Source: RBG-16-57-11 sp964503145 | GTDB taxonomy: Bacteria > Chloroflexota > Anaerolineae > Anaerolineales > UBA4823 | Assembly (NCBI GenBank): GCA_964503145.1 | Contig: CAZCYV010000013.1 | Location: 1-64,000 of the forward strand | Reading direction: 5' to 3' | Length of the DNA stretch: 64,000 nt | Shown here: positions 24,801 through 31,097 of the stretch, piece after piece | How the letters are laid out: every line of letters starts with the position of its first letter | How positions within the stretch are numbered: the stretch's first letter is position 1 | Notes under the pieces: generated by a model | What the model was told of the DNA's origin: nothing | What the model saw: the letters and a program-made list of their open reading frames with translations, nothing else | The model's database searches: none | Position numbers and translations under genes: made by a program

Positions 24801-25757
24801 AGTTGGGACGAAGCCAAAAACGCCGTTTTGAAGGCTATTGACTACGCCCTGCAGGCCAAAGCCACCAGCGCCTTGGGCATGGCCGAGAACCTGCTCGGCG
24901 GCATCTATTACCGCCAGGGTGACCTGGCGCAGGCCGCCCAGCACACCCGCCAGGCGATGTCCTGCTGGCAGGAGATCGGCTATAGCTGGGGCGTGGCGGC
25001 GACGATGAGCAATCTGGGCATCCTGGAGGTCAGCTCGGGGAATTGGGACGCCGCCTTCGAAGCCTTCCAGAAAAGCCTGAAATTGCGCCAGGAGATGGGC
25101 GACGTGGAGGGCGTTGCGATCACCCAGAACAACCTGGGCAGCCTGGCGCGCGATCAGGGACGCATGGCCCAGGCGGAAGAGTACTATCGCGCCAGCCTGG
25201 CAGTGTCGCAGCCGTTTCAAATGAGCTGGCAGACGGCGAACTCCTTGATGGGCCTGGCGCAGGCGTTGCTCTATCAGGGCAAACTGGACGAGGCCTGCGA
25301 GCCGCTGCTGAGCGGCATCCATATCGCCAGCGAAATCAACGCCCGCGACCTGCTGGTGGAGATGCAGCGCACCGAAGCAGAGATCTACCTGGCCCAGGGA
25401 AACTACACGAAAGCAGAGCAGACCGCCCGAGAAGCCGCCAGGCTGGCGGGCGAAATCGGCAGCTTCCCGCTGGAGGCCAGCGCCTGGCGAGTGGTTGCCG
25501 CCTGCCTGCTGCAACAGGGACAGCCGCAAGAAGCACTCAAGGTGCTGGACCACGCCTGGCAGGCGCTGGTGCAGGGCGGCGACGAGCTGGAGACCGGGCG
25601 CGTCCACGCCCAGGCCAGGATCATCGCCGCCAGCCTCGGCCGCTCAGCCGTGGCAGAAAAACACCTCCAGACCGCGCGCGAGATTTTCACCCGCCTGGGC
25701 GCGGCGCGCGACCTGGATCTGCTGCAAACGGAGGAAGGCGCCCCTGCTGCACCGTAG
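18837..25757 (+). CDS. Giant duplicated cyclase-ATPase-TPR protein
   Basis: Protein of 2306 residues with an internal duplication. Residues 4-46 form two zinc ribbons (C4, C7, C18, C21, C29, C32, C43, C46). Unit 1 has a class III nucleotide cyclase domain (about 95-285) with metal aspartates in LFVDIANFT and KFTGDGLMALFG and the later YTVIGDTVNLASRLE, so it looks active. A STAND/AAA_16 ATPase follows (Walker A GDAGIGKS near 330, Walker B LIFDDLHW near 459), then TPR repeats (about 745-1215). Unit 2 repeats the plan: a cyclase-like domain (about 1237-1405) that lost the first Asp (VVLSILLSP) and the N/R motif, an ATPase (GDAGIGKS near 1455, ILDDVQW near 1584) and TPRs (about 1840-2290). The layout recalls mammalian soluble adenylyl cyclase. 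I start at ATG 18837 (AAGGTGG upstream), 19 bp after the regulator. Confidence 0.88.
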   Translation: MNACPFCGFQNPEDIHICLRCAATLNRNCPQCGANVPAGNRFCGQCGARVEETNPLKNKETGAQGGENLQDRMLKDLRARMPASLATKMAQASTEMLGQRREVTVLFVDIANFTPASQILDSEDLYLATDEIMHLLVDAVYQFEGVIDKFTGDGLMALFGIPLNHENDPERAVRAALQMQQSLNDQRQALQERYHFDFQIRIGINTGSVIAGYLGSQQHLEYTVIGDTVNLASRLETFAQPGSILVSFSTYQRTRPIFEYQALPPLDLKGFAIPIQAYQPTGLRARPGQVRGLPGLQVPMIGRSDDLERLIQVYKQVAAERNSRIALISGDAGIGKSRLIAEFRNQLSGQAVNIYQGTCAAYMRITPYRVVADILRNLIHVSELDEGKIQREALQQHMEQLGLAQADILPYLLEVLGLLRADPVLEVRIKLLEPSMLQRQTHLALRTLLVAEARLAPTVLIFDDLHWVDPASRQFIENLCQSLEDVPILMILVAREFEKHDDARQIYMAASKHAQSPMEIELQPLSKIDSRLLVDQLIQETTAKAKAIKTTIVNRAGGNPYYTEELVRILMDHGGLVQEDGVWHVTAQADELIQEVPGTLQDLILARFDRLPDHLRQTLQKASTLGQSFAITLLQIFAQEEPETLRMNLAELEKRNFLIHAHFGNEEGYLFKHPLLQETIYNTLMKRDLRKFHYQIALAIESGEHWLPGERDEILAHHYAESTAPLKAIPYLLASAEKASQNFANESVVQLYCRALSLMETSPEVTLQQIDQARIGLGRALKFTGAIEEAAQMLNEVVERLLALETGLLMRDPEMLRLLVEGLRELSDIRARENNLDTAVQLLRAGLDLLGDAGRQDYPTFWRRLADRLAWVYFRQGKLDEAYNLADLALLDVKSWEMEDPITVASLWNTIGGVYYTRSRLNEAIESVERSLQIYKDLNYHWGMAVALNNLGILNFAFGKWEEAVNHLEQADRLRSEYGNDPERPINLKNLGEVLVALGDYARARVKMETSRSISERLGMDLAKTYAELGLCHLALKEENFTLAQSHLSNASQLIESSDQESDRACIFYTLKAMVEAQLGNLSQALEAAQKALQIAERSGFVGETTDALRGLGMTYRLLQQFELAETHLQKAIRVAQTRNDRYSEAEAIFELGLVYEKWSQSDLSRSAWLLKQAEFSLDKAIAIYENLGAKQDLRRARSARASLPSAQTIGISQEDSAEVSAQVARLRARLGLPEGEWYQAVVLSILLSPNQDEDEELIFETITFLTPSLVDMIQENGGQAIRLPDGITAIFGAPIAHEDDPERAVETAMQLLNFYNEIYLRTQLPVTLRLGMAMGKIVAGSSDLESEFLAAGEPLQFARAIAEASNPARLWVSQAVRNATAFRFDFTPVAADLQEHPTDQPLFQLEGLREQILPVRGLIGLKTAFVGRKSELAQMHQMANNLKQGYGGLVWLEGDAGIGKSRLMREFTAQMAGQHYLIWRGACIARRSDTAFSLFSDLLSNLLDIQPNFTPSQIYTQIDARLKRWPEELQEIRPFLQLLVGVQPSGSQAERVIELEPEQLRRQTFVALHRLISVLAAQQPIVMILDDVQWIDSTSADLLLYLSHLMVNQPVLFICAQRQGEISPYERTLARTRQIHQDQYLEISIKPLTLEECRTLLNEFLSTAEVPEALKSLIVHQSGGNPYFIEEFVRMLLEQDYLRLVRGRLEVNQELPMSKLAIPVSLESLIRARVDSLHASARQLLQVAAVIGQRFTRGLLMDVAAQENIDAHLEQLRTRGMLSLDAATGFWEFSHPMIEAIVYNTVLRAQRRILHSRTAAALEAQWRGNESEHAEDLAYHYRKAEDYNKALYYLILAGERAAARHANETAVNYFEQASDLLSAVPTASDELRYRIAYGLGEVYQFVGKFEASIAVLNASEDLMRQGQLTPAQRASLHRCLGDTLRKTSDYEQAIQALNQALEIIGSASQQEAAEEAARVYVSLGWSYFMQASWDEAKNAVLKAIDYALQAKATSALGMAENLLGGIYYRQGDLAQAAQHTRQAMSCWQEIGYSWGVAATMSNLGILEVSSGNWDAAFEAFQKSLKLRQEMGDVEGVAITQNNLGSLARDQGRMAQAEEYYRASLAVSQPFQMSWQTANSLMGLAQALLYQGKLDEACEPLLSGIHIASEINARDLLVEMQRTEAEIYLAQGNYTKAEQTAREAARLAGEIGSFPLEASAWRVVAACLLQQGQPQEALKVLDHAWQALVQGGDELETGRVHAQARIIAASLGRSAVAEKHLQTAREIFTRLGAARDLDLLQTEEGAPAAP

Positions 25758-25790
25758 CAACTCGGCAGGCCGCAGGCTCTTAACCGAAAG

Positions 25791-25858
25791 CCTTACAAAA
25801 TTGTAAGGGGAGGGTAGGGTTAACCCCCATAGGCTTCAAAGGGCGGGTTTGCTAAGAT
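25791..25858 (+). promoter_or_regulatory. Shared promoter/operator module, copy 1
   Basis: In order: the palindrome CCTTACAAAATTGTAAGG (25791-25808), the palindrome GGGTTAACCC (25817-25826) within TAGGGTTAACCCCCATA, then an extended -10 TGCTAAGAT (25850-25858). No TTGACA-like -35 is present, and the second palindrome lies near the -35 position, which suggests an activator-dependent promoter. The same elements, with the same 26-bp gap between palindrome and -10, occur before the second subtilase. Confidence 0.7.
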
Positions 25859-25925
25859 ATCAGCAGGAACCATAGGTATTCATTCAAACGTTCGGATTTT
25901 TATCGTCCAGGAGGGAATCACAAGC

Positions 25926-28187
25926 ATGAGAAAGAAAAAAGTCCGTTATCACAGCAGCAACCTGACCTGGGATGGCCGAAAGCCCATCCACACCATCATC
26001 ATTCTGCTGGCGCTGTTATGCGTGGTGTTTTCCAGCTTTGCCGCGGCGCCGCTGCAGCGCACACCCCCGCAGATGGTAGATGTGATCATCCAGGGGTTGG
26101 ACACCAACACCGCGGCGGCCATCGCCCGCGGCCAGGGCGGCCAGGTGACCCACCGTCTGGGGCTGGTTCGCGCCGTGCGGGCGAAATTGCCGGCACAGGC
26201 GCTGGCGGCCTTACAGAACAATCCTCATATCAAGATTTTCCCCAACCGTAGCCTGCAAGTCTCCACCATCAAGCCGATCGGCGCACGGGACGAATTCAAC
26301 AGCATCAAATTTAGCGGCAGCGATGGGCTGATCCCCTGGAGCACCAGCTGGACCGAGGTAGGTGAAACCGACGACGTCAGCAAAGGCATCGTGCGGGTGG
26401 TGAGCGACGCCAACTGCGTCGAAAGCTCTTGTTTGCGCCTGGGCGGCGGCAGCGTCAGCAATCGCGGCGTGTTCCGCAGGGTCAACTTCAATAGCGCCTC
26501 TCAGGGAATCTTGACCTTCAGCTACCGCCGCGCGGTGCCTGTCCCCTCCAGCGCCTTAGTGGCCGTGCAAATTTCCAAGGATGGCGGGCAGTCCTACACC
26601 ACGCTGAAGGAAATCCCGCTGAACGCCAGCGACCCCGCGCCGGTACAGCAGATCTTCGACATCAGTGCATTCATGAGCGACAGGACCCAGGTGCGCTTCC
26701 TGGGGATGAACAGCACAACAAACGGCTATATCTACTTCGACAATGTCCAGCTCTCGCCTTTCATGCCCAAAACCAACTACGCTGCGCTGGTGGACGCCGA
26801 CGACCTGCACGCCCAGGGCTACACCGGCGAAAACGTAACCGTGGCGGTGGTCGATACTGGCTTTTGGGGCCTGTACCCGCTGGAGATGGACACCCATCGC
26901 GTCCGCCGCGTCCCGGCTTTCTATGACGCAATCGCCGATGTCGTCACGCTCTTGCCCAGCAGCGGCGGCCCGAGCAACCTGCTCGCCGACCCGCACGGCC
27001 ACGCCAGCCACCTGAGCAGCATCATCGCCAATAGCTTCTTTGACGAAAACTTTAAGTTTATCGGCGTCGCTCCCGACGCCCGCCTGCTGCCGATCAGGGC
27101 CTTCAATGATCAGGGAATGGGCACCTATGCCGATGTAATCCGGGCAATCGATTGGGCAGTAACTAATAAGAATGCCTATAACATCAAGGTGCTCAACCTG
27201 TCCTTCAGCGCCCCACCGCAATCCTATTACTGGGAAGACCCGCTTAACCAGGCGGTGATGCGCGCCTGGCAGGCCGGCATCTTCGTGGTGGCCGCCGCCG
27301 GCAACACCGGCCCCGACCCGATGACCATCGGCGTGCCGGGCAACCTGCCCTATGTGCTCACCGTCGGCGCCATGTCGGATAACCAGACCTGGACGGATAC
27401 CAGCGACGATTACCTGACCCAATTCTCGTCTGCCGGCCCCACCGTGGAAGGCTTCGTCAAGCCGGACGTGATCGCCCCTGGACACAAGTTGACGGGCATG
27501 ATGCCGGAGAACTCCTGGTTCGGCGCCACCTACCCCTACCTGTACGGCGGCTTCGAAGGCTTCTACGACGTTTCCGGCACTTCTCAGGCCACTGCGGTGG
27601 CCAGCGGCGTGGCGGCGCTGCTGCTGGAAGCTTACCCCAACCTGACGCCCGATCAACTCAAGTGCAAGCTGATGGACGGGGCGCGCCCCGCCGTGGATGC
27701 CAGCGGCAACCTGATATGGAGCATCTTCCAGCAAGGCGCCGGGTTGGTGAACGCAGTGGACGCCTTGAACAGCCCACTCACCGATTGCGCCAATCAGGGG
27801 CTGAACATCGCTGCCGACCTGGATGGCACGATGCATTTCGGCGGATACGCCAATCGCGACGAGAACGGCGTGTATTACCTGATGGACACTGAGGCCTACG
27901 CCTGGTCAGGGGCTTACGCCTGGAGCGGGGCGTATGCCTGGAGCGGCGCTTACGCCTGGTCAGGCGCTTACGCCTGGAGCGGCGCTTACGCCTGGTCGGG
28001 CGCCTATGCCTGGAGCGGCAGCGCATCCGACCCGCTAAGCTGGCTCAGCGCCTACGCCTGGAGCGGCGCCTATGCCTGGAGCGGCTCGGTTTACTCCACG
28101 GACAGTAACCAGGTCGCAGAGTGGAGCGAGCAGAGCCTCATGGAATGGGCGCCCGAAGTCAGCGAGCCGACGCCCCCTATCCAGTAA
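25926..28187 (+). CDS. Secreted S8 subtilase with AYAWSG hexapeptide repeats (copy 1)
   Basis: Protein of 753 residues. An N-terminal transmembrane or signal segment (about 22-40, IIILLALLCVVFSSFAA) is followed by an I9-like propeptide region (about 50-110), a beta-sandwich region (about 120-280), and the subtilisin catalytic domain (about 300-610). The triad is Asp in VAVVDTGFWG (near 308), His in PHGHASHLS (near 358) and Ser in SGTSQATAVASG (near 550). The C-terminal segment (about 657-720) has nine AYAWSG copies, seven in tandem and two after a spacer, encoded by 18-bp DNA repeats. The repeats are rich in aromatic residues; a surface-attachment or amyloid-like assembly role is a guess. CAGGAGGG precedes ATG 25926. 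The next gene is a paralogue. Confidence 0.9.
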   Translation: MRKKKVRYHSSNLTWDGRKPIHTIIILLALLCVVFSSFAAAPLQRTPPQMVDVIIQGLDTNTAAAIARGQGGQVTHRLGLVRAVRAKLPAQALAALQNNPHIKIFPNRSLQVSTIKPIGARDEFNSIKFSGSDGLIPWSTSWTEVGETDDVSKGIVRVVSDANCVESSCLRLGGGSVSNRGVFRRVNFNSASQGILTFSYRRAVPVPSSALVAVQISKDGGQSYTTLKEIPLNASDPAPVQQIFDISAFMSDRTQVRFLGMNSTTNGYIYFDNVQLSPFMPKTNYAALVDADDLHAQGYTGENVTVAVVDTGFWGLYPLEMDTHRVRRVPAFYDAIADVVTLLPSSGGPSNLLADPHGHASHLSSIIANSFFDENFKFIGVAPDARLLPIRAFNDQGMGTYADVIRAIDWAVTNKNAYNIKVLNLSFSAPPQSYYWEDPLNQAVMRAWQAGIFVVAAAGNTGPDPMTIGVPGNLPYVLTVGAMSDNQTWTDTSDDYLTQFSSAGPTVEGFVKPDVIAPGHKLTGMMPENSWFGATYPYLYGGFEGFYDVSGTSQATAVASGVAALLLEAYPNLTPDQLKCKLMDGARPAVDASGNLIWSIFQQGAGLVNAVDALNSPLTDCANQGLNIAADLDGTMHFGGYANRDENGVYYLMDTEAYAWSGAYAWSGAYAWSGAYAWSGAYAWSGAYAWSGAYAWSGSASDPLSWLSAYAWSGAYAWSGSVYSTDSNQVAEWSEQSLMEWAPEVSEPTPPIQ
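27895..28086 (+). repeat. 18-bp tandem repeats encoding AYAWSG (copy 1)
   Basis: Nine 18-bp units of the type GCCTACGCCTGGTCAGGC are present: seven in tandem, then two after a spacer of about 30 bp. Codons vary between units (TCA, TCG, AGC for Ser; TAC and TAT for Tyr) while the peptide is constant, which points to selection on the protein rather than very recent expansion. Confidence 0.9.
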
Positions 28188-28223
28188 GTCAGCAGATTAC
28201 AAACTCATTCTCCCTCCCTGGAA

Positions 28224-28255
28224 GCCGCCTCGACTGACAAGACCGTCGAGGCGGC
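28224..28255 (+). terminator. 11-bp hairpin after subtilase 1
   Basis: The arms GCCGCCTCGAC (28224-28234) and GTCGAGGCGGC (28245-28255) pair perfectly around a 10-nt loop, 36 bp after the stop. No T-run follows, so termination strength is uncertain. Confidence 0.55.
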
Positions 28256-28282
28256 ACAGGATCATAAGGCTGGGGGAATTTG

Positions 28283-28351
28283 CCTTGCAGAATTGTAAGG
28301 TGCAAGGTAGGGTTAACCCCCATACTAAAGTACTGGTCTCCTTGCTATGAT
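28283..28351 (+). promoter_or_regulatory. Shared promoter/operator module, copy 2
   Basis: The imperfect palindrome CCTTGCAGAATTGTAAGG (28283-28300), the palindrome GGGTTAACCC (28310-28319) in TAGGGTTAACCCCCATA, and the extended -10 TGCTATGAT (28343-28351) repeat the module at 25791. The gap from palindrome to -10 is identical, and the leaders also share TCATTnAAACG-like sequence. The expected start near 28358 gives a 59-nt leader. Confidence 0.7.
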
Positions 28352-28416
28352 GTCATCAGGAGAGTTTCAGCACTCATTAAACGCTCTTTTGCTTGTGTTT
28401 TCTGGAGAGTAAAAAA

Positions 28417-31050
28417 ATGCTGACCTGGGATGGCAAGCAACTTCCAAAATTAGTCGCCCTGCTGATCATGTTCACGCTGATGATCAACTCACCGCTGACC
28501 GCCTGGCAGGTTCCTCAGGCGCAGGCTGCGACCTACAGCTACATCGTCCAGGCGCATGATCTGGCGACGGCCGCCGCGCTGGTGCGCCAAGCCGGCGGCA
28601 ACATTACCCATGAGCTAGGAATCATCTACGCTGTAGGGGCGCGCCTGACCCCGGCGCAGGTAGCCTGGCTGCAAGCAACCGGCCAGGTGAAGCTCTATGC
28701 TGACCGCCCCGTGCATGTATCCGAGACGACGAATACCGCCACCCTGCGGGATGATTTTAACCGCCTCTCCTACAATAACAACGACGGAACAGCAAATTGG
28801 ACCTCGAAATGGGCTGAGTTGGGCGATAATGGCACCCCCGAAAGCGGCAACATCTACATTAATGCAGCAGGTAAGTTCCTGGCTTTGCGCCGGCCTAACC
28901 GCATGATCCAGCGCCTCGCCAACGTGCCCGAGGCCAGCGTCGCCACCCTCGAACTGAGCTACCGTTGGAGCGCCGACGTGCTCGATGATCGCCATCACGT
29001 TGTGTTGCAAATATCCAACGACGGCGGCGGCTCCTGGACGGAGCTGGCCCGCTTTTCGGGGCCTACGGCCGGCCGTGAATACACACCCTTTAGCCTCGAC
29101 CTGACCGGTCATACCTCGCCCGAGATGGTAATCCGCTTTGCGACCTCTCCCGACTGGGAGGACGCCAATCTGCGCTTTCAACTCGACTACCTGCAGATCC
29201 AATACGCCACCGACGTGATCGACGCGGATATCGTCGAAGCGGCCTACGACACTTTTTCGCTTCGCCAGTACGCCAACAACGACGGCAACCTGAACTGGCT
29301 GGATGAGTGGAGCGAAGGCGGCGACGATGGCCTGGCGACCTCCGGTTACGTCCAGATACACCCCAACGCCTTCTTGCAAATCTCCGGCGCCAACAAAGCG
29401 CTCTGGCGCAGCGTGGATTTGAGCGGCGCAGCCTCCGCCCGCCTGAGCCTGGAAGCGAAGCGGGTTGGCCTCGATGCTGCTTCAGACGAGGTCAAACTAC
29501 AGATTTCTAAAGACGGCGGAGCCACCTGGGAGCAACTGGCCTCCTTCGCCGGACCCCAGAACGATAGTCGTTTCGTCTCCTACAGCTTCGACATCAGCGC
29601 CTATGCCAGCCAGACCACCGTCATCCGACTGGCCTCCTCCGCTTCACCCAGGATGAACTTCGGCGACAAAGTCCAGATCGACAACGTGCGGGTGAGCAAG
29701 GTCATTACGCCAGACACGCATTACCCAGACCTGATCGGCGCTACCCTGCTTTACCAAAGCGGTGTTTACGGCAACGGCGTCACCGTGGCGGTGGTGGACA
29801 CCGGCTATGTTGCCGACAAGGGTTTGCACAAAAACCTGGACGGCAAGGTGCGCGTCCTGGCGCAGTACAACGCCATCACCGATCGCATGCTGCCCATCAA
29901 CGCTTCTACCGATGGAAACGGCCACGGCGTGCATGTGACCAGCGTGATCCTCAACAGCCGCACCACGAAAGACGGCAAACCCAACGGCATCGCTCCCAAC
30001 GCCAACCTGGTGACGGTGAAGGCTTTCGACGACACTGGCGCTGGCAATTACCTGGACGTGGTGCGCGCTATCGACTGGGTGGTAAATCATCGAGACACCT
30101 ATAACATTCGCATTTTGAACCTGTCCTTCAGCGCCCCGCCACAATCTTACTACTGGGAAGACCCGATCAATCAGGCGGTGATGCGCGCCTGGCAGGCCGG
30201 GATCGTGGTGGTGGCCGCCGCCGGCAACCGCGGCCCAGACCCGATGACTATCGGCGTGCCGGGCAATGTGCCCTATGTGATCACCGTTGGCGCCATGTCG
30301 GACAATTACACCCCCGACGATCCCAGCGACGACTTCCTGACATCCTTCTCCTCCGCCGGTCCGACGGTGGAAGGCTTCGTCAAGCCTGACGTGGTTGCCC
30401 CTGGCGGGCACATGCTCGGCCTGATGCCGTTGAACTCCAAGATCGCCAGGCTGTTTCCCAAGTATCGCCAGGCCGCCGGATATTACACCATGTCGGGCAC
30501 TTCGCAGTCCACCGCGGTGGTCAGCGGGGTTGTGGCGCTGCTGCTACAACTGCACCCCGAACTCTCTCCAGATGAAGTCAAGAGCCGGTTGATGGCTTCT
30601 GCCCGTCCAGCGCTGGACGCCAATGGAGAGCTGGCCTACGCCATCTTCCAGCAGGGCGCCGGGCTGGTCGATGCTTATGCAGCGGCCAACTCCACCGCTG
30701 CCTGCTTCGCCAACCAGGGGCTGGATATCGCCGCCGACCTGGCCGGGACGCAGCACTTCGGCGGCTTCGCCAACCGCGACGAGAACGGCAACTACTACCT
30801 GATGGACACCGACGCCTACGCCTGGTCGGGCGCCTATGCCTGGAGCGGAGCTTATGCCTGGTCAGGCGCTTACGCCTGGAGCGGGGCGTATGCCTGGTCG
30901 GGCGCCTATGCCTGGTCTGGGGCGTATGCCTGGAGCGGCAACGTCAACTGGATCAGCGCCTACGCCTGGAGCGGCGCCTACGCCTGGAGCGGAGCTTATG
31001 CCTGGAGCGAAGCGACTTCGGCGATCAACATCTGGGCGCCGCAGGAATAA
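28417..31050 (+). CDS. Secreted S8 subtilase with AYAWSG hexapeptide repeats (copy 2)
   Basis: Protein of 877 residues, paralogous to the preceding subtilase. I start at ATG 28417 (GGAGAG upstream). Residues 1-38 form a signal peptide (core LVALLIMFTLMINSPLTAW). An I9-like prodomain follows (about 40-105). Two repeated beta-sandwich units (about 112-265 and 270-430), each starting with a DDFN or YDTFS-type motif and containing LQISNDGG or LQISKDGG, precede the catalytic domain (about 440-760). The triad is Asp in VAVVDTGYVAD, His in GNGHGVHVTS and Ser in SGTSQSTAVVSG. Seven tandem AYAWSG units, a spacer NVNWIS, then three more (the last AYAWSE) end the protein. Compared with copy 1 it carries one extra sandwich domain. 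The long stretch LNLSFSAPPQSYYWEDP is identical in both catalytic domains. Confidence 0.9.
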   Translation: MLTWDGKQLPKLVALLIMFTLMINSPLTAWQVPQAQAATYSYIVQAHDLATAAALVRQAGGNITHELGIIYAVGARLTPAQVAWLQATGQVKLYADRPVHVSETTNTATLRDDFNRLSYNNNDGTANWTSKWAELGDNGTPESGNIYINAAGKFLALRRPNRMIQRLANVPEASVATLELSYRWSADVLDDRHHVVLQISNDGGGSWTELARFSGPTAGREYTPFSLDLTGHTSPEMVIRFATSPDWEDANLRFQLDYLQIQYATDVIDADIVEAAYDTFSLRQYANNDGNLNWLDEWSEGGDDGLATSGYVQIHPNAFLQISGANKALWRSVDLSGAASARLSLEAKRVGLDAASDEVKLQISKDGGATWEQLASFAGPQNDSRFVSYSFDISAYASQTTVIRLASSASPRMNFGDKVQIDNVRVSKVITPDTHYPDLIGATLLYQSGVYGNGVTVAVVDTGYVADKGLHKNLDGKVRVLAQYNAITDRMLPINASTDGNGHGVHVTSVILNSRTTKDGKPNGIAPNANLVTVKAFDDTGAGNYLDVVRAIDWVVNHRDTYNIRILNLSFSAPPQSYYWEDPINQAVMRAWQAGIVVVAAAGNRGPDPMTIGVPGNVPYVITVGAMSDNYTPDDPSDDFLTSFSSAGPTVEGFVKPDVVAPGGHMLGLMPLNSKIARLFPKYRQAAGYYTMSGTSQSTAVVSGVVALLLQLHPELSPDEVKSRLMASARPALDANGELAYAIFQQGAGLVDAYAAANSTAACFANQGLDIAADLAGTQHFGGFANRDENGNYYLMDTDAYAWSGAYAWSGAYAWSGAYAWSGAYAWSGAYAWSGAYAWSGNVNWISAYAWSGAYAWSGAYAWSEATSAINIWAPQE
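30814..31008 (+). repeat. 18-bp tandem repeats encoding AYAWSG (copy 2)
   Basis: Ten 18-bp units are present: seven in tandem, an 18-bp spacer encoding NVNWIS, then three more, the last ending in Glu. Synonymous codons are shuffled relative to copy 1, so the two arrays have evolved separately or by partial conversion. Confidence 0.9.
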
Positions 31051-31097
31051 ATGGAGCCGTCAGGCTGACTATTCCAGGAAGACGGGTGGAATAACAG

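Noticed and set aside
27895..28086. Non-coding minisatellite
   Set aside because: The 18-bp units are in frame within an intact protease and conserve the peptide while codons vary, so they are part of the coding sequence.
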